Part shown: positions 57,171 to 64,000 of the stretch, piece after piece | Numbering within the stretch: the first letter of the stretch is position 1 | Layout: every line of letters starts with the position of its first letter | Source: Luteimonas yindakuii | Lineage (GTDB): Bacteria > Pseudomonadota > Gammaproteobacteria > Xanthomonadales > Xanthomonadaceae | Assembly: GCF_004803715.2 (NCBI RefSeq) | Contig: NZ_CP039383.2 | Coordinates: forward strand, 2,046,001-2,110,000 | Direction of reading: 5' to 3' | Length of the DNA: 64,000 nt | The notes under the pieces: model-generated | The model's input: the letters and a program-made list of their open reading frames with translations, nothing else | What the model was told of the DNA's origin: nothing | The model's database searches: none | Position numbers and translations under genes: made by a program

Positions 57171-57217
57171 GGTTACTCCTGGCCGCGAAGCAGCTTCGGC
57201 TCAACGTATCGTTGGCC
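57171..57217 (-). repeat. Degenerate attC-like hairpin c
   Basis: On the minus strand GGCCAACGATACGTTGAGCCG, AAGCTGCTTCGCGG and GGAGTAACC follow each other. The GTTGAGCCGAAGC...GCTTCGCGGC stem is the same kind as in the canonical sites. It ends 4 bases from the stop of the DUF6404 gene. Confidence 0.5.
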
Positions 57218-57220
57218 ACA

Positions 57221-57580
57221 TCACGGTGCGCCTGTGTACTCCCTCCATGGCGGAAGTCTGTGCTTTCGGGCCAGATGCCGGAAATAGGCAGCCATCACTA
57301 GACCGAACAGTGCCCCCGCAGCAACAGCAGTGGCCGCCATGAGGCCGATTGGCATGCCCTGCCGTGCCCAGAGAATCATCCACATGAGCAGGCCCCACGA
57401 CAGCGCAAAGAACACCCCCATTGCCAGTGCGCCAGGCATGAAAGGAGTGAACAGTGGAGGCGGCAACTCAACGCCGAGACGCCAAAGCAGACGCCAGGCC
57501 GGCGGAGCTGCTGTGCTCCTTGGGACGCCGAGCATCGCCATGTGCCGATACATCTGTTCCAGTTTCTCTTGATGAGTCAT
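57221..57580 (-). CDS. DUF6404 membrane protein
   Basis: The 119-residue protein has the family N-terminus MTHQEKLEQMYRHMAMLGVP followed by STAAPPAWRLLWRLGVELPP and FTPFMPGALAMGVFFALSWG. Two helices are visible (about 55-80 and 85-105). DUF6404 genes are often found in integron cassettes and near other small membrane proteins; function unknown. ATG 57580 is the family start; the frame upstream runs through an attC-like hairpin. Confidence 0.82.
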   Translation of the reverse strand: MTHQEKLEQMYRHMAMLGVPRSTAAPPAWRLLWRLGVELPPPLFTPFMPGALAMGVFFALSWGLLMWMILWARQGMPIGLMAATAVAAGALFGLVMAAYFRHLARKHRLPPWREYTGAP

Positions 57581-57587
57581 CAGCGTC

Positions 57588-57643
57588 TGAGCACCTTGAT
57601 TTACGCCGGGTCGCAGAGCGACTTCGGCCTGAACTGTCATGCC
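57588..57643 (-). repeat. Degenerate attC-like hairpin d
   Basis: On the minus strand TTCAGGCCGAAGTCGCTC-TGCGACCCGGCGTAAATCA contains GTCGC/GCGAC and GCCG/CGGC stems. It lies between the RDD gene stop and the DUF6404 start. R boxes are degenerate. Confidence 0.45.
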
Positions 57644-57663
57644 ACGGCCGCGCGCTCGAATCC

Positions 57664-58131
57664 TTACCGCTCGAAACGCACTGCCTCCGTCCGATCCCCA
57701 GCCGGGCGGATCACCACGGTGCCGGCCAGCTTGTCGTGCCAGCCCTGTTTACGCGGGTCGAAGGCGACCCAGATGATGCCGAGCCCGAGCGGCAGCGTTG
57801 CCACGAAGTAGCCGACGTAGCGGATGACCGCCTGTACCCCGGAGAGCGTATTGCCGGTGCTCGCGTCCACCACGCGGGCGGAGACCGCCATCTTCCCGGG
57901 CGTGGCCTGCTTGTGCAGCCAGAACAGGATCACCGCGGCAAAGGGAAACACCCAGCTGATCACGAAGTCGGCCGGGCCGCGGATGATCGGGGCGTCCGGA
58001 TCGGCGAAGTAGCCGGTGCCGTAGATCCCCAGCAGCAGCGGGAGAGTGATCAGCAGGACCAGGATGTAGTCGATGATCGACGCGCCGACCCGGGCCCAGA
58101 ACCCTACGTATTCCATTTCATCGTGTTGCAT
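57664..58131 (-). CDS. RDD-family membrane protein
   Basis: The 155-residue protein has the RDD hallmark: GFWARVGASIIDYILVLLIT with Arg and Asp in the first helix, then GKMAVSARVVDASTGN and AVIRYVGYFVATLPLGLG. The C-terminal DPRKQGWHDKLAGTVV is standard. The family is found in ion-handling and unknown membrane roles. It ends close to an attC-like hairpin. Confidence 0.88.
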   Translation of the reverse strand: MQHDEMEYVGFWARVGASIIDYILVLLITLPLLLGIYGTGYFADPDAPIIRGPADFVISWVFPFAAVILFWLHKQATPGKMAVSARVVDASTGNTLSGVQAVIRYVGYFVATLPLGLGIIWVAFDPRKQGWHDKLAGTVVIRPAGDRTEAVRFER

Positions 58132-58308
58132 GTCCGTTCCCCTGTAGTTGCTGCGTGGTGTTTCCGGTCGTGCACGTCAACGCGCACGCGAGTCCGCGGG
58201 CCTGCGCATGCGCGACCCGGGTCTGATACGTGCTTCGAACGTGCCGGTGGTGCCGGGCTTCGATCGTCCTGACCAAGTTGTCCCCTGTCCCTGTGATCGT
58301 CGCGGCTT

Positions 58309-58362
58309 TCCCCAAAGCGTGACGACCGCCCGATTGTTCAACCGGACGTGGGCGGAGTCAAC
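58309..58362. repeat. 54-bp dispersed repeat, copy 2
   Basis: TCCCCAAAGCGTGACG, then CCCGATTGTTCAACCG, then GCGGAGTCAAC, in the same order and spacing as at 52536-52590. Both copies are preceded by GTCCCCTGT within 45 bases. Confidence 0.7.
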
Positions 58363-58415
58363 GACGGGGCGCGGGCCGGCTTGATCGGGATGGCGCGAAC
58401 ACCATCCCCACCCAA

Positions 58416-58436
58416 CCCTCCCCTTGAAGGGGAGGG
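58416..58436. repeat. Short GC-rich inverted repeat
   Basis: CCCTCCCCT-TGA-AGGGGAGGG forms a 9-bp stem with 3-base loop. It may be a dispersed repeat or a rho-independent-like end for lolD, though no T-run follows. Confidence 0.5.
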
Positions 58437-58539
58437 CTTGAAAGCCGGACGCTGCAGGCGGACTTGCGCAGGGCCAGGCTGCGGATCCTGCCCGAGCGGA
58501 CGGAAGAGAAGCCTGGCTTTTAGCCAGTCCGAAGGTGCT

Positions 58540-59326
<787 letters not shown>

Positions 59327-59334
<8 letters not shown>

Positions 59335-60568
59335 AACGCAGCGCCTCCGCCGGGGCGGTGCGCGATGCACGCCATGCCGGGTAGATCGTGGCAAGGAAGG
59401 CCATCGCCAGCGCCACCAGCGCAATGATGGTGACGTCGTCGGCGCGCAGCTCGGTGGGCAGGCCGGTGATGTAGTAGACGTCGGGCGGGATCAGTACCAC
59501 GTCGAACGCGGATTCGATCGCGCGCAGGATGTGCTCGAGGTTGAGCGTGAGCAGCACGCCGCCGACCACGCCGAGCACGGTGCCGATCACGCCGATCAGC
59601 GTGCCCTGCACGATGAACACCCGCAGGATGCCACCGGGCGGCATGCCGAGCGTGCGCATGATCGCGATGTCGGCCTGCTTGTCGGTGACCAGCATCACCT
59701 GCGACGACACCAGGTTGAACGCGCCCATCGCGATGATCAGCGACAGCAGGATCGCGATCATGGTCTTCTCCAGCCGCAGCGCGCGGAACATGTTGGCGTT
59801 CTCGCGGCTCCAGTCGCTTACCCGGTACGGCCCCTGCAGGGCGATGGCGAGGTCGCGGGCTACATCCCACGCCTGGTTCATGTCGTGCAGGCGCAGGCGC
59901 ACGCCGGTGACGCCCTCGCCGAGCCGCTGCACGCGCTGCAGGTCGGCCATGTTGACCAGCGCGAGGTTGCGGTCGAACTGCTGGTGGCCAGCCTCGAACA
60001 GGCCACTCACGGTGTAGCGCTTGAGCTGCGGCACCGCGCCCATCGGCGTGGTCTGGAAATCGGTGGTGACCACCACGCGGTCGCCCACGCGTACGCCCAG
60101 CCACAGCGCGAGCTCGCGGCCAAGGATGATGTTGAAGCTGCCGGGTTCGAGCGATGCAAACTCACCCTCGACCATCTTGTCGGCGATCACCGACACGTGC
60201 CTTTCCTGCTCCGGCAGCACGCCCTGCAGCAGCGCCGGCTGGCGGTTGGGGCCTGCGATCAGTGCCTCGCTCTGCACGTACGGGGCAGCACCGGCCACGC
60301 GTGCATCGCGTTCGGCGATGTCGACCGCGTAGCGCCAGTTCTCCATCGTCCCGCTGTCGGCGCTGACGGTGGCGTGCGCCGACATCTGCAGCAGGCGGTC
60401 GCGGATCTCGCGCTGGAAGCCGGTCATCACCGCGAGCGTGGTGATCAGCGCGGCGACGCCGATGGCGATGCCGAGGATGGAGGCGAGCGAGATAAAGGAA
60501 ATGAAGCCGTTGCGTCGTTTGGCGCGCAGGTAGCGCAGGCCAATGGAGGCGGACAGGGGTCTGAACAT
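59327..60568 (-). CDS. lolC: LolC/LolE-type permease of the lipoprotein-release system
   Basis: The 413-residue protein has the N-terminal [21 protein letters not shown] and [21 protein letters not shown] first helix, a large periplasmic domain (about 50-265), and three C-terminal helices ([55 protein letters not shown]). Only one permease gene is present, so a LolC/E-hybrid (LolF) homodimer or a second gene elsewhere is possible. It overlaps lolD by 8 bases, so the two are coupled. Confidence 0.93.
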
Positions 60569-60613
60569 CGGGGCTCGCGAGGGACGCCGGCGGTCTGCAC
60601 CGGCACAAGAGCC

Positions 60614-61084
60614 TTATGGTGCCATCGACGGCGCCCTGCGCGCAGTGTGCGTGGCCGGTGCGGCCAGTCGGAGTTCACGGCGCGCGACGGGCGGCAGGGT
60701 GTCGGGCCACCAGGCGATGCGCTCCACGCGGCCATCGGCATCGCGCCAGCGCGCGAATGCCAGCGGCCCACGCCACTGCAGCGCGAAATCGTCGACGCCC
60801 TGCCCGTCCACCTCGACGCGGCCGTTGGCGGGGAAATGCAACGTGCGTGCCGGCCGGTTTGCTTCGCGTCGCACGACGCTGAGGCCGTACGCGCAAGCAA
60901 GCAACGCAAGTGGCCAGGCGGCGAGGCGTGGCATTTCCGAGGCGAGGATGGCGACCGGCGCGAGCGCGGTCAGCAGCAATAGCGCGGCCAGCAGCCAGCG
61001 CGAAGGCGCCCAGGCGACGGTGCTGCCGTCAGCGCTGTTCCTGGAGCGACCGCATGCGTTCGACGAGCCCTCTGAGGCTGGCAT
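60614..61084 (-). CDS. YgfX/CptA-like membrane protein
   Basis: The frame of 156 codons follows sdhE, as ygfX follows sdhE in many gammaproteobacteria. It has two adjoining hydrophobic segments ([19 protein letters not shown] and [18 protein letters not shown]) and a C-terminal beta-rich half ([40 protein letters not shown]). That is the YgfX layout. The first ATG (61084) overlaps sdhE by 56 bases; no closer start codon is visible, so the true start is uncertain. E. coli YgfX was first described as a toxin; that role is disputed. Confidence 0.72.
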   Translation of the reverse strand: MPASEGSSNACGRSRNSADGSTVAWAPSRWLLAALLLLTALAPVAILASEMPRLAAWPLALLACAYGLSVVRREANRPARTLHFPANGRVEVDGQGVDDFALQWRGPLAFARWRDADGRVERIAWWPDTLPPVARRELRLAAPATHTARRAPSMAP

Positions 61085-61289
61085 CCGGGACCTCCTCGTA
61101 GCCCATGAACCAGCGCCAGAGCCTATCGTCCTCGCAGTCCATCAGCTGTAGGAATACCCCGCGTTCCTCGTCGGACGCGGTTGGCCATGCACGGTCGAGC
61201 CAGGCGTTGAACAGCACGTCGAGCTCGCGCATGCCACGGCGGCAGCGCCAGCGCAGGCGCTTGAGTTCGGGGTCTTCGTGCGCGCTCAT
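61029..61289 (-). CDS. sdhE: SdhE, succinate dehydrogenase FAD assembly factor
   Basis: The 86-residue protein assists covalent FAD attachment to SdhA. The family signature is [20 protein letters not shown] (RGMRE core), then [26 protein letters not shown]. It overlaps the MAPEG gene stop by 4 bases (ATGA) and lies downstream of sdhB. This fits assembly with the sdh genes of this locus. Confidence 0.93.
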   Translation of the reverse strand: MSAHEDPELKRLRWRCRRGMRELDVLFNAWLDRAWPTASDEERGVFLQLMDCEDDRLWRWFMGYEEVPDASLRGLVERMRSLQEQR

Positions 61290-61711
61290 GCCTGTGCGAG
61301 CTGCCAGCCGAGGCGGATCCAGAACGCCAGCAGCACGGCGGTGCCGAGCAGGAACACCCGGAAGCGGTGCATCACCTTGTTGTAGCTGCACTGGATGGCG
61401 CTGTGCGCGATGCGCAGGACGACGAAGCCCCACGCCAGCCCCACCACCCACGGGTCGCGCACGCCGGTCGCCAATGTCACCGCGACGCCGAAGTAGAACA
61501 GCACCGGCAGTTCGAACAGGTTGCGGTAGTTGTCGGATGCGCGGCTGTCGCTCAATCGCTGTGCGAGCTGTCCCGACAGCGCGACGGACTGCGGATGGAT
61601 GCGCTCGCGCACCATCTCGCCGATGCGGCGGCGGTACATCACCACGGTCACCGCGAAGGTCAGCGCGACCAGCGCGAGGCCGGGCCACAGGATCGGGTTG
61701 CTCGTCACCAT
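61286..61711 (-). CDS. MAPEG-family membrane protein
   Basis: The 141-residue protein has four helices in MAPEG order: [57 protein letters not shown] and [18 protein letters not shown]. The loop [14 protein letters not shown] with YRN-x-FE is typical. It may be a glutathione-related membrane enzyme, but no substrate can be named. ATG 61711 is preferred to TTG 61723, which lies in the upstream terminator. Confidence 0.85.
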   Translation of the reverse strand: MVTSNPILWPGLALVALTFAVTVVMYRRRIGEMVRERIHPQSVALSGQLAQRLSDSRASDNYRNLFELPVLFYFGVAVTLATGVRDPWVVGLAWGFVVLRIAHSAIQCSYNKVMHRFRVFLLGTAVLLAFWIRLGWQLAQA

Positions 61712-61720
61712 CGTTGCCCC

Positions 61721-61750
61721 CAAACGAAACGCGCCGGCGGATGCCGGCGC
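61721..61750 (-). terminator. Terminator after sdhB
   Basis: GCGCCGGC-ATCC-GCCGGCGC on the minus strand is a perfect 8-bp stem, followed by GTTTCGTTTG. It lies 7 bases after the sdhB stop and just before the MAPEG gene. Confidence 0.75.
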
Positions 61751-61757
61751 GGAGTGA

Positions 61758-62546
61758 TCAACCGTGGCGCGCCAGCATCAACTGCTTGATCTGGCCGATG
61801 GCCTTGGCGGGGTTCAGCCCCTTCGGGCAGGTCCGCGTGCAGTTCATGATGGTGTGGCAGCGGTAGAGCTTGAACGGATCTTCCAGATCGTCGAGGCGCG
61901 CGCCGGTGTCCTCGTCGCGGCTGTCGATGATCCAGCGATAGGCCTGCAGCAGGATCGCCGGGCCGAGGTAGCGGTCGCCGTTCCACCAGTAGCTGGGGCA
62001 CGAGGTGCTGCAGCAGGCGCACAGGATGCACTCGTACAGGCCGTCGAGCTTGGCGCGGTCTTCCTTGGACTGCAGGCGCTCGCGGTCCGGCGGTGGCGCG
62101 CTCTGCGTGCGCAGCCATGGCTTGATCGACGCGTACTGGGCGTAGAAGTGCGTGAGGTCGGGCACGAGGTCCTTGACCACCGGCATATGCGGCAGCGGAT
62201 ACACCGGCACCTCGCCCTTGCCCTTGCCGCAGTCGTCGATGGCCTTGGTGCAGGCCAGCGTGTTGGTGCCGTCGATGTTCATCGCGCACGAGCCGCAGAT
62301 ACCTTCGCGGCAAGAGCGACGGAAGGTGAGCGTCGGGTCGACTTCGTTCTTGATCTTGATCAGCGCGTCGAGAACCATCGGGCCGCACCTGTCGAGGTCG
62401 ACCTCGTAGGTGTCGACGCTCGGGTTGCGCCCGTCGTCCGGGTTCCAGCGGTAGACCTTGAAGGTCCGCACGCGCGTGGCGCCGGCCGCCGGGAAGTGGC
62501 GACCCTGCTGGATCTTCGAGTTCTGCGGAAGGGAGAATGCGGCCAC
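61758..62546 (-). CDS. sdhB: Succinate dehydrogenase iron-sulfur subunit
   Basis: The 262-residue subunit carries electrons from SdhA to quinone. 2Fe-2S ligands: [12 protein letters not shown] with a later Cys in LACTKA. 4Fe-4S and 3Fe-4S ligands: [17 protein letters not shown] and [19 protein letters not shown] start at 62546 is chosen; it lies 2 bases after the stop of the small upstream gene and gives [18 protein letters not shown] just upstream is less likely. Confidence 0.94.
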   Translation of the reverse strand: MAAFSLPQNSKIQQGRHFPAAGATRVRTFKVYRWNPDDGRNPSVDTYEVDLDRCGPMVLDALIKIKNEVDPTLTFRRSCREGICGSCAMNIDGTNTLACTKAIDDCGKGKGEVPVYPLPHMPVVKDLVPDLTHFYAQYASIKPWLRTQSAPPPDRERLQSKEDRAKLDGLYECILCACCSTSCPSYWWNGDRYLGPAILLQAYRWIIDSRDEDTGARLDDLEDPFKLYRCHTIMNCTRTCPKGLNPAKAIGQIKQLMLARHG

Positions 62547-62548
62547 GG

Positions 62549-62776
62549 TCAAATCTCGGTATTGGCGGGCGCCTTCGGCGCCAGCTGTGGGACTCGGACG
62601 GTACGGAGCGGCAGGTAGACGACCAGCGCGCCCAGAGGGGTCGCGAAGATCGTCAACAGCACCCAGAACAGGACTTGGGCGAGGTGGGCGTTGCGCGCGT
62701 AGAGCATCCGCAACACCAGCGCGCCGGCGATGACGCCGAGCGTCCAGAGCATCATGAACTGATCGCTGATGACCAT
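62549..62776 (-). CDS. Small membrane protein between sdhA and sdhB
   Basis: The 75-residue protein has two helices: [18 protein letters not shown] and [20 protein letters not shown], the second with the [14 protein letters not shown] pattern. Genes of this kind sit between sdhA and sdhB in many xanthomonads; its role is not known. Spacing of 30 bases to sdhA and 2 bases to sdhB shows one operon. Confidence 0.78.
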   Translation of the reverse strand: MVISDQFMMLWTLGVIAGALVLRMLYARNAHLAQVLFWVLLTIFATPLGALVVYLPLRTVRVPQLAPKAPANTEI

Positions 62777-62806
62777 ACCGGACCCGCTCCTCGTTCGGCC
62801 ACCCGG

Positions 62807-64000
62807 TCAGTAGACGCGGGCGACGGGTGGGACGACCTGGACCTCGTCGTCGAGCGTGTACATGTGCACCGGGCGGTAGTCGATGCTGGTGTTGCCGGCC
62901 TCGTCCACCCAGCACAGCGTGTGCTTCTGCCACTCGGTGTCGTTGCGGTCGGGGAAGTCCTCGCGGGCATGCGCGCCGCGCGACTCCTTGCGGTTCTCCG
63001 CCGAGACGATCGTCGCCAGCGCCTGGCCGAGCAGGTTCTGCAGCTCGAAGGTCTCGATCAGGTCGGAGTTCCACACCAGCGAACGGTCGCTGACCTTGAC
63101 GTCGGCGAACGAGGCATGGATCTCGCGGATCTTCTGCACGCCTTCGGCCAGCGTCTCGCCGGTGCGGAACACCGCGGCATCGATCTGCATGGTGCGCTGC
63201 ATGCGGTCGCGGATCTCCGCGGTCGGCGTGGTGCCGGTGGCGTGGCGCAGGGCGTCGAGGTTGGCCAGCGAACGGTCGCAGGCATCGTCGGCCAGACGCT
63301 TGTGCGGGGCGCCGCTCTTGATAGTCTCGGCGCAGCGGTTGGCCACCGCGCGGCCGAACACGACCAGGTCGAGCAGCGAGTTGGAGCCCAGGCGGTTGGC
63401 ACCGTGCACCGACACGCAGGCGGCCTCGCCGATCGCGTACAGCCCCTGCACCACCGCATCCGGGTTGCCGTCCTTGAGCTGGACGACTTCGCCGCGGTAG
63501 TTGGTCGGGATGCCGCCCATGTTGTAGTGGACGGTGGGGATGACCGGGATCGGCTGCCGGGTCACGTCGACGCCCGCGAAGATCCGCGCGCTCTCGGCGA
63601 TGCCGGGCAGCTTCTCGTGGATGTCGTTGGGATCGAGGTGGGTCAGGTCGAGATGGATGTGGTCCTTGTCGGCACCCACGCCGCGGCCTTCGCGGATCTC
63701 GATGGTCATCGAGCGGCTGACGACGTCGCGCGAGGCGAGGTCCTTGGCGTTGGGCGCATAGCGCTCCATGAAGCGCTCGCCCTGCGCGTTGCGCAGGATG
63801 CCGCCTTCGCCGCGCACGCCCTCGGTGATCAGGCAGCCCGCGCCGTAGATGCCGGTCGGATGGAACTGCACGAACTCCATGTCCTGCAGGCCCAGGCCCG
63901 CGCGCAGCGCCATGCCGCCGCCATCACCGGTGCAGGTGTGCGCGGAGGTCGCCGAGAAGTACGCGCGGCCGTAGCCGCCGGTCGCCAGCACCACGCCGTG
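62807..64000 (-). CDS. sdhA: Succinate dehydrogenase flavoprotein subunit (C-terminal part)
   Basis: The last 397 codons are in the window; the gene continues beyond the right edge. The frame enters at [18 protein letters not shown]. Substrate and FAD segments are intact: [48 protein letters not shown], and the late [15 protein letters not shown]. The C-terminal domain ([18 protein letters not shown]) is standard. It oxidises succinate to fumarate in the membrane complex. The histidine that binds FAD lies outside the window. Confidence 0.95.
   Translation of the reverse strand, partial: HGVVLATGGYGRAYFSATSAHTCTGDGGGMALRAGLGLQDMEFVQFHPTGIYGAGCLITEGVRGEGGILRNAQGERFMERYAPNAKDLASRDVVSRSMTIEIREGRGVGADKDHIHLDLTHLDPNDIHEKLPGIAESARIFAGVDVTRQPIPVIPTVHYNMGGIPTNYRGEVVQLKDGNPDAVVQGLYAIGEAACVSVHGANRLGSNSLLDLVVFGRAVANRCAETIKSGAPHKRLADDACDRSLANLDALRHATGTTPTAEIRDRMQRTMQIDAAVFRTGETLAEGVQKIREIHASFADVKVSDRSLVWNSDLIETFELQNLLGQALATIVSAENRKESRGAHAREDFPDRNDTEWQKHTLCWVDEAGNTSIDYRPVHMYTLDDEVQVVPPVARVY

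Larger units (their letters stand above)
58132..58539. other. 408-bp intergenic region with repeats
   Basis: No gene is seen. The region holds copy 2 of the 54-bp dispersed repeat at 58309-58362. It also holds a hairpin CCCTCCCCT-TGA-AGGGGAGGG at 58416-58436 of a kind scattered in xanthomonads. The rest, mostly G/C-rich spacer, shows nothing further. Confidence 0.55.

Noticed and set aside
58309..58362. attC site at copy 2 of the 54-bp repeat
   Set aside because: GATTG-TT-CAACC gives only a short stem and no R box pair; it is a repeat but not an attC.

Overview
The window is GC-rich chromosomal DNA from a gammaproteobacterium of the Xanthomonadaceae/Lysobacteraceae type (Luteimonas, Lysobacter or Xanthomonas-like). 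I infer this from the second LexA with its imuA-imuB-dnaE2 mutagenesis operon, the DesA-type desaturase with a dedicated ferredoxin reductase, the small gene between sdhA and sdhB, the interspersed inverted repeats, and attC-like sites typical of xanthomonad integrons. No rRNA, tRNA, CRISPR array or phage module was seen.

Layout. 0-4.2 kb: the end of an MFS transporter gene, a tandem glycine riboswitch driving gcvP, and an FMN reductase. 4.5-11.2 kb: an SOS mutagenesis operon read leftward (lexA2, imuA, imuB, dnaE2, then an AlkB-like dioxygenase) with a LexA box at its head. 11.3-12 kb: a divergent MazE-like/Doc toxin-antitoxin pair with a palindromic operator. 12-24.7 kb: housekeeping and lipid genes (histone-like protein, DUF763, M20 amidohydrolase, desaturase plus reductase with a divergent TetR regulator, two crotonases, rhodanese, Nudix, FKBP isomerase, endonuclease III). 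24.8-28.1 kb: a phosphate porin behind a Pho box, facing a glycosyltransferase-PAP2 phosphatase pair. 28-41 kb: nitrilase-fold hydrolase, GNAT, creBCD, rlmJ, GNAT, mfd, a secreted protein and a CadC-like TPR regulator. 41.2-44.9 kb: a 1234-residue protein of unknown function with N-terminal helix-hairpin-helix repeats and a C-terminal HEEEH zincin-like site. 45-48.7 kb: AraC regulator, VOC protein, AnkB-like protein and catalase.

48.7-58.4 kb is the accessory part. It begins with tandem 42/63-bp repeats. Leftward-reading gene cassettes follow (49.2-52.4 kb), separated by attC sites whose R boxes match cassette by cassette. No integrase is visible, so this looks like a cluster of attC sites lacking an integrase (CALIN). 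A BCCT transporter, a VOC protein and a frameshifted membrane gene come next, then small membrane-protein genes that each end at a degenerate attC-like hairpin. Two copies of a ~55-bp repeat lie at 52.5 and 58.3 kb around the transporter-to-RDD block.

58.5-64 kb returns to core genes: lolD-lolC, a YgfX-like protein, sdhE, a MAPEG protein, sdhB, a small membrane protein and the C-terminal part of sdhA. Coding is dense, many neighbours overlap by 1-8 bases, and several genes have a -10 hexamer only 6-10 bases before the start codon, which suggests leaderless mRNAs.
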